DNA of 64,000 bases from Megaleporinus macrocephalus. Lineage: Eukaryota; Chordata; Actinopteri; Characiformes; Anostomidae. Positions 34,401-44,350 of the stretch are shown one piece after another (the stretch's first letter is position 1; each line of letters begins with the position of its first letter). The DNA is taken from NCBI GenBank assembly GCA_021613375.1, contig CM038720.1:17998715-18062714 (forward strand). The letters are read 5' to 3'. The position numbers were made by a program, and so were the translations under genes. Below the pieces are notes generated by a model. The model had not been told where the DNA came from and did no database searches. It saw nothing but the letters and a program-made list of their open reading frames with translations.

Positions 34401-37400
34401 GGATCCCCCCCCAAAGAGTCAAGGAGAGACGAGGAACGGCGACGAGGACGACCTTGACGACCAACCCTCGTACTAGAAGACGATCGAGAACGGGGGACTC
34501 CAGACTCGCCACGGCAGGGGACAGGGATCCTCCCCCTGGAACGCATTCCTCGATTACTGGTGGACGGGCTCAGAGAGGGGCGCCTATCGCCAACATTCCG
34601 CTGCCCTACAGAAGGGCTTTGCGACACACGTCGCGGGCGACCTCGTCTACCCCCAGTGAATGATGAATGGCTAGGACGTCCCCTCGGCCTGGGAGCAGGA
34701 CGTGAGGGATGGCAGCGATGAAACTCCTCTATGAGGACAGGATCCAGTACATCTGCCGCCTTTACCCAGCTTTGCTCCTCAGGACCATAGCCCTCCCAAT
34801 CCACCAGGTATTGGAGGATCCCTCCCCTCCTCCTCGAATCCAGAAGCCCACGAACGGCGTACACCGGGGTGCCCCCAACGTCAACCGGTAGAGGAGGGTT
34901 GGTGTCAGGTAGAGCCTCATCTAGGGGACCAGGAACCACAGGCTTAAGCAGAGATACATGAAAAGAGGGGCAGACATGATAATGAGCAGGGAGATCCAAT
35001 TTATAAGTAACATCATTGATTTTGCGAATAATCTTAAAAGGGCCAATGTATTTCTGACGTAATTTCTTACACCCCTCTGATGGCCTGAAATCCCTGGTCG
35101 ATAACCATACTCGATCTCCCAGACTGTAGGAGGGGGTATTACCTCGGTGACGATCAGCATGATGTTTATGTCGCCTAAGAACTGCCTCTATATGCTGATG
35201 GGTTTGTTCCCACACCTCCTCACTTCTTCTCATCCAGTGTTCCACAGAAGGCACATCCGACGATTGACCAGACCAGGGCATAAGAGACGGTTGATAACCC
35301 AGCATACACTGAAATGGTGTAATAGTAGTGGTGGAGCTAACAAGGGAATTCTGAGCCATTTCAGCCCAGGGTAAATACATAGACCAATCACTTTGACTAT
35401 GATGACAATACACTCTCAGAAATTTACCAAGCTCTTGGTTAGTCCGCTCACATTGCCCGTTACTTTGGGGATGGTAACCAGAAGAGAGACTGACAGAGAC
35501 ACCCAATCTCTCCATAAAAGCATTCCAGACGTGCGAGGTAAATTGAGTGCCCCTGTCAGAGACAATATCCTCAGGGATACCAAAAAAACGAAATACATAA
35601 TTAAACAAACATTCAGCTGTCTGAAATGCAGTAGGCAATTGAGGGAACGGTATAAACCGTACCCCCCGAGAAAATCGGTCAACGATGGTGAGAATGACTG
35701 TGTTGCCCTGAGAATTAGGGAGGTCAGTCACAAAATCAACTGCTATGTGAGACCAAGGTCGAGACGGAATTGGAAGTGGTAGTAGTTTTCCGGACGGCAA
35801 AGTACGTGGTGTCTTACACACAGAGCAAACGGTACATGAAGATATAAAGCGGTGAATATCTGAGCTCATACTCTCCCACCAATATTTTCCAGAGAGAAGT
35901 TGGAGAGTTCTCGTTTCTCCTGGATGTCCTGAGGTAAGAGAAGTATGAGCCCAGGTAATCAATTGATCCCGGAATTGTGCTGGAACGTACAATCTCCCAG
36001 GAGGACATGCCTCAGGGACAGGTTCTACTGAATTAACCCGTTCAATTTCCACATCAACACTCCATCTAATGGGAGCCAGAAATATCTTAGGGTCAAGAAT
36101 CTGTTTAGGTTTAGACTCCTCACTAGGTTCAACCTCAAAGATTCGTGAAAGGGCATCAGCCTTGGTATTACGAGTGCCAGGACGATACGTAATCTGAAAA
36201 TCAAAACGTGAAAAAAATAGAGACCAGCGAGCCTGACGAGAATTTAATCTTTTGGCAGAGCGAAGATATTCAAGGTTCTTGTGGTCAGTCAACACTAAAA
36301 AGGGATGTTGCGCACCCTCTAGCCAATGACGCCACTCCTCAAAGGCCAGTTTAACGGCGAGGAGTTCTTTATCCCCAATTCCATAGTTGCGTTCAGTGGG
36401 AGATAACTTACGAGAAAAGTAGGCGATAGGCTTCAGCTTAGGAGGGTCACCACTACGTTGGGAAAGAACAGCACCTACCCCTACATTGGAGGCATCAACC
36501 TCTACCACAAAAGGACGAGTGGGATCTGGGTGCTGTAATAACGGAGCAGTGGTGAATCTCTCCTTAAGTTCAACAAAGGCCTGTTCCGCCTGAGGATTCC
36601 AGATAAGTTTTTTAGCATTACCTTTGAGTAAAGAGGTCAAAGGGGATGCTATGGAGCTGAAATTGCGAATAAACCGCCTATAAAAATTTGCAAAACCTAG
36701 GAATCTTTGAAGTTCACGTATGGAATTGGGAATAGGCCAATTAACCACAGCCTCAATCTTACTGTCATCCATTACGATGCCACCAGGACTAATGATGTAA
36801 CCTAAAAAAGAGGTCGAACCTGAATGGAATTCACATTTCTCAGCTTTTACATATAATTGATTTTCAAGAAGGCGAGACAAGACCTTGCGCACATGTTGAA
36901 CGTGAGTGGGTAAGTCAGGGGAATAAATCAAAATGTCATCAATATAAGCGATAACAAATTGCCCTAACATATCCCTGAGGACGTCATTGATGAAAGCCTG
37001 AAAAACAGAAGGAGCATTTCTCAGACCAAAAGACATCACCTGGTATTCATAGTGACCCCTAGTGGTGAGAAATGCTGTCTTCCATTCATCACCCTCTCGA
37101 ATCCTGACGAGATTGTACGCACTGCGAAGATCCAATTTGGTAAACACCGTAGCTCCCCGGAGTTGTTCTAGGGCAACAGGCACTAAAGGCAATGGATATG
37201 GATAAGGTTTAGTAATGGAGTTTAAGCCGCGGTAATCGATACAAGGTCTAAGACCACCATCTTTCTTTTTAACAAAGAAAAAACCGGCAGCCGCAGGAGA
37301 TGTGGAAGGACGTATAAAACCCTGATCGAGAGCCTCCTGAATGTACTCCTCCATGGCCCTCTCCTCTGCTTGAGTCAGGGGATATATACGAGATTTGGGT

Positions 37401-38233
37401 GGCATTTGGTTGTCAATTAGATCAATGGCACAATCATAAAATCTGTGGATCGGCAATTTAGTAGCATTCGTTTTTCTAAAAACCTCTAATAAGTCAGAGT
37501 ATTCAGGAGGAATAGACACAGGAGAAGAACTTTCAGGGCTCTCAACAGAAGTGGAAAATACATTCAACCGAGGAAATAAAAGGCAATTATTTAAACAATG
37601 CTCAGACCAAGAAATAATCTCTCTATCAGCCCATGAAATAACAGGATCATGTGTTCTCAACCAAGACAGACCAAGGATAACAGCAAATTCAGATGAATCC
37701 AAAATAAAAAAATTAATCTCCTCAGAGTGCAGAGCACTAACGTCCATAGTGACAGGAACAGTCTTGTGTGATACGATCCCTTGACCCAAGGGATCCCCAT
37801 TAACGGCAGATAGTCTCATGGTTTGTGCCAGGGGTATAGTAGGTATTTGGAGCTGTTTGGCGACATCAGCTAGAATAAAGTTCCCTTCAGCTCCAGAATC
37901 AATTAAGGCTGGAAACACACAAGAAACACCCTGATAGCACAAGGTAACAGGAACTAACAGAGATTTAGTAACCATACTAGTTGAGGGACTGCTTACCCTT
38001 TTACTTTGAGCGTTGGTGCCCCCTTGAGCTGGTGGGAGAAGTCTCTGTGGGCGAGTTTGACAGTCCCTTATAATGTGTCCAGAGATGCCGCAGTACAAGC
38101 AGAGACCTCCACGGAGCCGGCGGTTCCTCTCCTCGGCAGATAAACGAGAAGAGTCAACTTGCATGGGCTCCTCTGGAGTATGGTCACCATAAGTTCTAGA
38201 GACTGGAGAACGACGTGGCTCAGGCACAGACAC
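34259..38233 (-). CDS. pol: Gag C-terminus/Pol polyprotein of Ty3 chromovirus (1324 aa)
   Basis: Uninterrupted frame for the enzymes of retrotransposition. Residue numbers are from the Met at 38233; the frame is open further upstream. Zinc knuckle CX2CX4HX4C at 45-58. Aspartic protease DSGA 112-115 with ILGLSWL near 186. Reverse transcriptase about 280-500 with YIDD at 430-433. RNase H with D580, E623, D650 and D693. Integrase zinc-binding H763, H770, C800, C803, then core D833, D893, E929 with D-35-E spacing. GPF at 1064-1066. Chromodomain about 1123-1175 (YLVDWEGYG). An Arg/Ser/Pro-rich tail of about 100 residues follows, then 46 residues encoded inside the 3' LTR. All catalytic residues are present, so the enzymes look functional. 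The in-frame zinc knuckle shows Gag and Pol share one frame here, as in Tf1, rather than needing a frameshift at the gag/pol border. The chromodomain probably guides integration to modified chromatin (family knowledge). Confidence 0.96.
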   Translation of the reverse strand: MSVPEPRRSPVSRTYGDHTPEEPMQVDSSRLSAEERNRRLRGGLCLYCGISGHIIRDCQTRPQRLLPPAQGGTNAQSKRVSSPSTSMVTKSLLVPVTLCYQGVSCVFPALIDSGAEGNFILADVAKQLQIPTIPLAQTMRLSAVNGDPLGQGIVSHKTVPVTMDVSALHSEEINFFILDSSEFAVILGLSWLRTHDPVISWADREIISWSEHCLNNCLLFPRLNVFSTSVESPESSSPVSIPPEYSDLLEVFRKTNATKLPIHRFYDCAIDLIDNQMPPKSRIYPLTQAEERAMEEYIQEALDQGFIRPSTSPAAAGFFFVKKKDGGLRPCIDYRGLNSITKPYPYPLPLVPVALEQLRGATVFTKLDLRSAYNLVRIREGDEWKTAFLTTRGHYEYQVMSFGLRNAPSVFQAFINDVLRDMLGQFVIAYIDDILIYSPDLPTHVQHVRKVLSRLLENQLYVKAEKCEFHSGSTSFLGYIISPGGIVMDDSKIEAVVNWPIPNSIRELQRFLGFANFYRRFIRNFSSIASPLTSLLKGNAKKLIWNPQAEQAFVELKERFTTAPLLQHPDPTRPFVVEVDASNVGVGAVLSQRSGDPPKLKPIAYFSRKLSPTERNYGIGDKELLAVKLAFEEWRHWLEGAQHPFLVLTDHKNLEYLRSAKRLNSRQARWSLFFSRFDFQITYRPGTRNTKADALSRIFEVEPSEESKPKQILDPKIFLAPIRWSVDVEIERVNSVEPVPEACPPGRLYVPAQFRDQLITWAHTSLTSGHPGETRTLQLLSGKYWWESMSSDIHRFISSCTVCSVCKTPRTLPSGKLLPLPIPSRPWSHIAVDFVTDLPNSQGNTVILTIVDRFSRGVRFIPFPQLPTAFQTAECLFNYVFRFFGIPEDIVSDRGTQFTSHVWNAFMERLGVSVSLSSGYHPQSNGQCERTNQELGKFLRVYCHHSQSDWSMYLPWAEMAQNSLVSSTTTITPFQCMLGYQPSLMPWSGQSSDVPSVEHWMRRSEEVWEQTHQHIEAVLRRHKHHADRHRGNTPSYSLGDRVWLSTRDFRPSEGCKKLRQKYIGPFKIIRKINDVTYKLDLPAHYHVCPSFHVSLLKPVVPGPLDEALPDTNPPLPVDVGGTPVYAVRGLLDSRRRGGILQYLVDWEGYGPEEQSWVKAADVLDPVLIEEFHRCHPSRPAPRPRGRPSHSSFTGGRRGRPRRVSQSPSVGQRNVGDRRPSLSPSTSNRGMRSRGRIPVPCRGESGVPRSRSSSSTRVGRQGRPRRRSSSLLDSLGGDPVTHMTVPDTNLLPNSISQNAHPDDVTPTCSPPANHAPVPRSASPEF
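34405..34412 (-). other. Polypurine tract (plus-strand primer)
   Basis: The sense strand shows CTTTGGGGGGGGATCC directly before the 3' LTR start TGTCACG. The eight-G run is the expected RNase H-resistant primer. The four bases ATCC between it and the LTR would leave a short tail for integrase to trim, as known for Tf1. Confidence 0.75.
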
Positions 38234-39015
38234 ATACCTAAGATGGGTACTGTGTGAGGAGGTGGCACGACGAGCAGTTGCAGAAGCTCCATGCTTGAGT
38301 TGGTCAAGACGAATGGTGAGAGCGACGAGCTCCTCAAGTGACAGTCCTTCATCTCGGTAAGCCAGCTCCTTGAGTATGTCCGGGTTGAGGCCATTACGAA
38401 AAACGATGATTTTAGCTGGTTCATTCCACCCACTGCCAGAGTACGAAATTCCAGGGCATAGTCTGCCACAGATCTGTTCCCCTGACGGAGCTGTACGAGA
38501 AGTTCTCCAGACGATCGGCCCTCATTAGGGTGATCAAAAACAGATTTAAAATCCTGGAGAAATTGTTCATAAGTCCCATGTTCATGGTTGGGCCAAACAG
38601 CAGTAGCCCAATCCAGAGCTTTACCGGTGAGACGTGAAATTAAAAAAGAGATACGTGATCTATCAGAACTGGGAGGAGAGTTTGAAAAATAGATTGAGCA
38701 CTGGAGAAGAAAACCACGACATAAATTTGGGGCTCCATCAAATTTATCCGGTTTGCTAACCGGGAATGAACCACTCACCAAAGGGGAAGGGGCGAGCGGT
38801 TCAGCCACCGGAGCAGACGAGATATTCATTTGAGCTAACTGCGCAGCGATATCCTGGAGATTAGATGATATCAGCGCCAACTGGGTGTGTTGATCGGTTT
38901 GCTGTTGAGTCAAACTACCAACTGAGCTCGTGAGGGATTCGAATAGCTGATTATGTTGGCCAAGAATGCGACCTTGATTACTCACGGCTTGCTGCAAGTC
39001 CTTTAGCTCTGCCAT
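38050..39015 (-). pseudogene. gag: Gag, frameshifted
   Basis: Structural protein of the retrotransposon particle. It starts at the ATG at 39015, 22 bases after the 5' LTR, in strong context (ACGATGG). Residues about 1-65 are a Gln/Leu-rich coiled-coil-like segment (HNQLFESLTSSVGSL). A capsid-type region follows with KPDKFDGAPN, ALDWATAVW, FLQDFKSVFDHP and YALEFRTLA, words typical of sushi/PEG10/RTL Gag. Near residue 193 (38425-38440, a GGCAGTGGGTGG context) the frame breaks. The recognisable Gag sequence ([20 protein letters not shown]) continues one base back, in the pol frame, through to the zinc knuckle at about 38100-38060. The gag frame itself runs on as unrelated sequence to a stop at 38068. 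A net loss of one base (or 1 modulo 3) explains it; no canonical slippery heptamer is seen at the break. Confidence 0.9.
38425..38440 (-). other. Gag frameshift lesion
   Basis: Gag homology passes here from the frame of the ATG at 39015 to the frame of pol, a -1 relation. The local sense sequence CTGGCAGTGGGTGGAATG has a repeat-like GGCAGTGGG that could have lost one unit. It may be a mutation, a reverse-transcription error or an assembly error; a programmed shift in the capsid would be unusual. Confidence 0.8.
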
Positions 39016-39025
39016 CGTAGTAGCG

Positions 39026-39035
39026 GCGAAGTTTT
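39026..39035 (-). other. Self-priming primer-binding site
   Basis: In the sense strand AAAACTTCGC begins one base after the 5' LTR. It is not a TGG-type tRNA site. Its exact complement GCGAAGTTTT lies at 39421-39412 within the LTR, 29 bases after the start of the TATA box, that is at the predicted RNA 5' end. This is the arrangement described for Tf1 and sushi, where the first bases of the RNA fold back to prime reverse transcription. Confidence 0.85.
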
Positions 39036-39411
39036 CTGTCATAGGCAAAGCACTCAGCACGACGCTCGCAGAGCTAAAAGTTACGTTGGATTTATTAAGA
39101 TCAGCAGTGTGACAGAGCAGCAAAATACAAACAAACACAAAACGGTACGGAGCGAGAATCGTAGACCAGGAGACAGGCAGAAGTCGTAACCAGAATAGCA
39201 GAGAGCGAGGCGACCAAATCATGAGGGAAATCCGAAGGGAGAGTCGAGAGTACGGAAGGGAGATCAGAGCCAAGGGAGAGTAAGATACAGGCAACCACAA
39301 CCAGAAGGAGAAATCGAGAGGGAGAATAGTCAGAAAACGGAACAAGTCAAAACCAGAATAAACAAACAAGACCACAAGGGAAACCGCTCAGAATTGCAAC
39401 AATAGGTTGGC

Positions 39412-39421
39412 AAAACTTCGC
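39412..39421 (-). other. Predicted RNA 5' end / self-primer
   Basis: Sense GCGAAGTTTT, a ten-base perfect complement of the primer site at 39026-39035. With +1 at 39421, the TATA box begins at -29, matching normal promoter spacing. Confidence 0.75.
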
Positions 39422-39444
39422 AAAGTGTGTCTGTGTGTGTGAAG

Positions 39445-39451
39445 CTTATAT
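39445..39451 (-). promoter_or_regulatory. TATA box of the retrotransposon (ATATAAG)
   Basis: Sense CCCCATATAAGCTTCAC in U3, followed 29 bases later by the self-priming sequence. It is the only TATA-type motif at a sensible distance from a plausible start. Confidence 0.75.
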
Positions 39452-39625
39452 GGGGTGATCGTAATGACAAACAGCTGTGCGTATTAGAATTCCGGGGAGG
39501 CTGATCGTGGGACAGGTGCATGATTGGCTGGAGGTGAACATGTGGGTGTGACATCATCCGGATGTGCATTCTGGGAAATGGAGTTTGGAAGTAAGTTCGT
39601 GTCAGGGACAGTCATATGCGTGACA

Positions 39626-39630
39626 TACAC
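39626..39630. repeat. Target-site duplication (right), TACAC
   Basis: It repeats 33807-33811 exactly, immediately after the terminal TGACA of the 5' LTR. Confidence 0.95.
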
Positions 39631-40982
39631 CAGCATCTCGTGCTTAACGACTCCATGAGACATCCATGATTATTTCAATGTGACCGACATAAGAGGCATC
39701 TAGAACAACATGGCTATGTATTTTGAGAGTGCGGTTGCTGAATTAACCTGCCTGCAGTCAAGAACATTCTCACACTGAAAACAAGCTCACAATATGACAA
39801 TGAAGGTGCACACATATGGCTCTAAATGATAATCAAGAACTCTTATAGGCAAGATGATGTAACTCAGGGGTTAGCACGATCATGTCCCAACGTTTTTGAA
39901 ATGTATTGCAGGTATCAAATTATAATTATGAACTATGAAAAAAAAATTATGAAAAATCATAAACTAGAACATCAGAAATTGTGGTTTTGTATTGTTCTCA
40001 AGTTTAAACAAGTTCAACTATTCACTGCTTTCTGAAGTTATTAGCCTTTCACGTGCTGTACCAAGCTTTTATGTTTGTAAAAGGACCGTAGTAGTGAAAG
40101 ATCTCATATATTGTTATCTGAAAATGCACAAGTACATCACCAGCTTAAACAGTCATAGCATTCATCCGGAACCATGACTTCTATTTGCGCACTTTTATAG
40201 ACTAGGAAAAACGGTGCATGTTTGTTTATTGACTGAACTGTCACTTTAAATAGACCGGTCCAAACACCACTTAAGGGCTTATGTTGGCGAGTGTATGACC
40301 TGAACAGCATCTGAAAGTACGAAAATACACATACATATGACTGACTCCTTCATAACACGACAATGGTGAGCGATCTGCAAAGTGGGTCGATGAAGTGAGT
40401 AGAACACGTTTTCTCTGCACTGGGCTAAGAGGGGGTGATATATGGGCCGTGGAGAATAGCGGCGCTTAAGGAGCGCATGAGCAATCAGCAAAGTAGCAGA
40501 ATAAAGAGATTGGCCTGCAGCGCAGATAAGGCCATTTGCTGGTGCTGGAGGAGGAGAGCAAACACAAGGCAGCAGCCTGAAAGGATTTATGCAGGCCTTT
40601 TCTAGCATTGCCTGCCTCACACCTAGAGAGACAACACAAACATTTTCACTGATCAAGACTTAAAATGATGGCTATGTCCACAAAATGGAACTGGTTATGA
40701 AGGTGAATGTTCTTGAGTAGACCTGGGGGACCTTCATGTTGACATTTATGAGTTGGAACCAATAAAAGCGGCTTGCTATGAATGTTATAATTTACGAGTT
40801 TCTTTCAGTAGTACCTGATAGCAACAGAAGCAGCCAGTAACAAGCAGCCAGTAACAGAAGTCACTGCATTACATGCAAACTGTTCTTAAACAGTGTTTTC
40901 ATAAAAAATAAATAAATAAAATAAAATTATATATATAAAATACATTAACTAAATAATCTGCCATTAAATGTGTTTGGTGACG
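39631..40982. other. Intergenic, no gene recognised
   Basis: The first bases continue the pre-insertion site. The rest is unique-looking; the minus-strand frame at 40279-40656 has no recognisable product. A (AAAT)n/(TA)n tract lies at 40905-40937. Confidence 0.4.
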
Positions 40983-41782
40983 AAAGTATGTGAACCTTTG
41001 CTTTCAGAAACTGTTGTGACTCTCTCAAGCAGCAATGTACCAAATGGCTCCTGTAACTGTTGACCAGCCCTGAAGATTAACTTTAGGAGTAACCTTGGGC
41101 CACTCCTCTTCAGAGAACATATCAGGCATTCAGCTCCGATATGTTGATAGGCTTTTTTTCATGAATTCAACATTTTAAGTTCTGCCTCAACATTTCAATT
41201 AGGTTAAAGTCTAAACTTCCTCTGTTTTAAGTATTCTTTATGGACTATGTGGTGTTTTAGGGTCATTGTCCTTCTGTAGGACCCACCTTCTGTTGAGGTT
41301 CAGGTGGATGGTTCATGGATGAATGAAGCTCCAACAAATGATCCAATAACAGCAAAACAGTCTCAAACTGCAAAACTGCCACCACTGTGTTTCACAGTTA
41401 GTATAAGGTTCTTTGGTTTTTGCCAAACATAACCTCCCTCATTTAAGACCTCATATAAGAGTAAAGTATGTCATACTTTACACTTCTAGCCATTTTAGTT
41501 GGATGACCACTCCAGAGGTGGGTAACAATGGTGTTGAATTTCTGAATTTCCTCACAGTGGATCCAAACTCATTAGAAATAGTTCTGGAACTTCTTCCAGC
41601 CTAATGAGCCTAATACGAATGACTGAGACATGGAACGTACCAACAGATGTGTGTGGTAAAGGTGTTAATGGTGAAGATTCATGCTGATATTCGGGTCAGA
41701 CACACTCATACCTGATTATCCTCCAACTGACTAAACCTCCTGATCCTCAATATCACTCAAACTATGAGATTCACATACTTTT
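40983..41782. mobile_element. Non-autonomous DNA transposon-like repeat with short TIR
   Basis: Ends are inverted: AAAGTATGTGAACC at 40983-40996 and its near complement ATTCACATACTTTT at about 41769-41782. The body contains TTAGGGTCATTGTCCTTCTG, CTTCTGTTGAGGTTCAG and CACCACTGTGTTTCACAG, phrases I recall from a dispersed teleost repeat. No intact frame. The superfamily is not certain. Confidence 0.6.
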
Positions 41783-42049
41783 ATCAACAAAGAGTTGCAT
41801 CACATTGTTCAATAAATGATTAGAAAACTATACAATTGTATGTTTTATTTAGTTTTATTGACTACACTTTATCTATTGGTAAGAAGATCTGATCATATTG
41901 TTTCAGGTAACAGTAGGTCATACATGGCCAGAAACCACCTAAAGTCATCTCCCTTGCTCTGAAAGTCATCCACGTTTTCATTGTCATGCATTGGGGATTG
42001 CTATGGCATGCAGTAAACATTGATTTCCTGGGGTGTCAGGGATGAGTCG

Positions 42050-42310
42050 GAGCGTGGGCTTTTTACCCATGCATGCATATGAGATCGTAAATCAGAGATA
42101 TGCCCGTGCTGACACATCGCAACTCATGAGCTGCGTGATTACTTCCAGGCAGTGACAATGATCCATTCAGCAGCACATGAACAGTCTTAACCCAGAGGCT
42201 TTTAAGCTAATTGCTTTGCTGCTCGCTTGATATCCCAATTAATAAGAGCTCAACTCGACAGTTCTCAGAACGACATATGTTCAAGAAACCAATTAGATTA
42301 TTGATTACCA
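42050..42310. promoter_or_regulatory. Candidate conserved non-coding island
   Basis: Unique sequence with TTTTAAGCTAATTGCTTTGC, ATCCCAATTAATAAGAGC and AACCAATTAGATTATTGATT, rich in homeodomain-type cores. A homopolymer-rich stretch (C8, A9, AAAAT repeats) follows at 42336-42376. Inference only. Confidence 0.28.
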
Positions 42311-42769
42311 ATTCAAATATAGTAATGTACCCAAACAACCCCCCCCCCAAAAAAAAATAAAATAAAATAAAAAACTAAAAGGCCCTCTATTTGAATGGTT
42401 GTGTTTCCTTACATAGAACATATACACATGGAAAAGCTGGAGTTTTGATGTGTGGGCTTTAATCCTTAAAGGATTTTCCTCTCTGCAGGGGGCAAGCTTT
42501 TAAAAATCAGCATAAATGACATTATTAATGTGATACAGTTTTTGTGCATTGCCACCTTGTTTCATGCATTGAGCAACAGAAGCAAAGCTTAGACTGGCCA
42601 AAGAGTTTGAAGAGGTGAAGTGGGCAGGAGCATGTCCAATATGTCTAGTAAAAGAAGGCCTGTAAAGCAAAACATCAAGTAAACATAAGACTTCAACCCA
42701 GAGAGTAAATGTACACAAAGAACAAACAAGAAACTAGGGATAGAAGACAGATGCAGTGCAAAACTAGAG

Positions 42770-43190
42770 AGGAGTCCAGTAGTGAAGCTGCACAGAACAG
42801 TGTGGAAACAGCTGCTGCAGTAAAACACTTTTAATAGTGAGGAATTTAAGCTGCTGGGTCACTACAGCAACCAGAAACACTGGGCTGTTTTCCATGTCTT
42901 TTACTCAGGGGTTCTCTCTCCATCACACAGGGTTGCCAGATTTGTGGTTTTCCCAAAAAGCCTGGCTAGTTTGAAAGTGCAGGATACGGGTGGAAGGTAG
43001 GTTTCTGGTTCTGTGTTAAATGAACTGCAGTCTCTGAAAAAGGTTTGAAAATGAAAGCTAGAAACTCAGAGACACACAGCTGTATAGAATAAGACAAGCA
43101 GCAAAGGATCAGCCAGTTCAGCAGATACTGTTCTTACAAGATCCTAGAGATATTTTAGTAAATATGTTATGTTTGTTTACATTTGGTCGG
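42770..43190 (+). repeat. Dispersed repeat family D, copy 1
   Basis: It matches 52960-53375 in the same orientation: AACAGCTGCTGCAGTAAAAC, CACTACAGCAACCAGAAACA, TGCCAGATTTGTGGTTTTC, GGCTAGTTTGAAA, AGGTTTGAAAATGAAA and GTAAATATG. No coding potential. Confidence 0.65.
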
Positions 43191-44039
43191 GTTGGGCACA
43201 TTATATTATCACCTTATCACTGCACTGCTGGTTTATACTGTTAGTGCTGGTCTGGTGCTGCTGTAACCGGTAAACCAGCAAAAATTGCTTGTGAAGCTGC
43301 TTGACCTTTGCTTGTCTGGCTGATGACCAGCATGGTCTTTGTTGGTAAAGTTAGTTGGCCAGTATGGTATTTGTTGGTTTAGTTTTGGTGGTAAAGTTGA
43401 TCAGCACTTTGATTTAACGTAAAAAATTCATACCATCACGGCCCTAGGACAAACAAAGAAAAAGGAAGGGTAAGACAGGAAGTTATATCACGTTTTATAT
43501 TTTATGTCTGTTTTATGTTAGCAAATAAATTGACATTGTACACTGAAATTTGCACAATAATTTATTGGACAACATTCCGTTTGCCTACTACTGTATGCCC
43601 TTACCTAAATAGACATTTATAGATAAATGCTTTTAAAACATTTTACATTATAATTTAAACCTTTACACTTTACCACAATTACTATAACAGATATATTCTT
43701 TGTTGCGACAGTGCGATGCTAGCTTCTTTTGCGTTCACATAAATGGATATGAAGCACAGAGATGCCAGAAATCTCATTTTTCACACGACTGCAAGATTTC
43801 AAATGTATTCTACATGTGAACTGGTCCACAACAGAGAGATACCATTAATCATTTATGAATCATTTAATGACCAGAACATGAAATTGCACTTGAATCTGTG
43901 GGTCACTGCAGCACTGCAGCAGTGCAATCTAAGTAGTTGCGCTTGACATTTTTCATTTGGTCACCCCAGAGATCGTTATTGCATAAAGACTTTCTGTGTT
44001 TTAAGTGCTTTTCAAGGACAGGACGAACCGCCCATTAGC
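43191..44039. other. Intergenic, no gene recognised
   Basis: No supported feature. The plus-strand frame at 43743-43946 has no recognisable product. Confidence 0.4.
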
Positions 44040-44350
44040 TTCTCTTACCCACAGATCCAGTTCCACCAGAGAAGCTGTCTTGAACCATCACGAGTTGGCA
44101 GATATGCCCCTATGTGGGAACCAAGGCTGACTCTACATCTACATCTCCGTGCAAAGCTTTGCAGTTTGCTGATTGTCGATAGAAGCTTCCTTGGTTTCTG
44201 CATGCTAATATTATTAAAGTGTCTTATTGACAGAAGCTCGGCAGGGATGAATGCAACGAGAGCCCCCTCAAAAGCAATGTAATTATTTTCCGTGGAATTT
44301 CGATTTGCCAGGAAGAGACAACGATTTTAGCCTAATTTGTAAATGGGTCA
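44040..44350. promoter_or_regulatory. Candidate conserved non-coding island
   Basis: Balanced unique sequence with GCATGCTAATATTATTAAAG, CAATGTAATTATTTTCCG and AACGATTTTAGCC. It sits in otherwise AT-rich, repeat-strewn DNA. Inference only. Confidence 0.25.

Larger units (their letters stand above)
33812..39625 (-). mobile_element. Complete Tf1/sushi-type Ty3 chromovirus LTR retrotransposon
   Basis: A 5814-bp element on the minus strand: 5' LTR 39037-39625, primer site 39026-39035, gag from 39015, gag-pol frame to 34259, purine tract 34405-34412, 3' LTR 33812-34400, flanked by TACAC. Domain order protease-RT-RNase H-integrase-chromodomain is that of Ty3 chromoviruses. The self-complementary primer site places it with the Tf1/sushi group. 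LTRs are identical by eye over 589 bp, so the insertion is recent. The only clear lesion is a frameshift in gag. No env-like gene is present. The insertion may still be polymorphic in the species. This copy cannot make full-length Gag from the frame seen here. Confidence 0.96.
39037..39625 (-). repeat. 5' LTR (589 bp)
   Basis: It is identical by eye to 33812-34400. From the TATA box and the self-priming sequence, U3 is 39422-39625 and R-U5 is 39037-39421. The sense strand of R-U5 is pyrimidine-rich and open in the gag frame, so short apparent proteins arise in both LTRs. Confidence 0.96.

Noticed and set aside
34259..35782. Plus-strand frames antisense to pol (for example 35393-35782)
   Set aside because: Shadows of the pol frame without independent support.
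38068..39375. A 435-residue protein spanning LTR and gag
   Set aside because: Its start at 39375 is a GTG, the first 120 residues are LTR or leader sequence, and the last 120 follow the frameshift and do not resemble Gag. Only the middle part from 39015 is real Gag.
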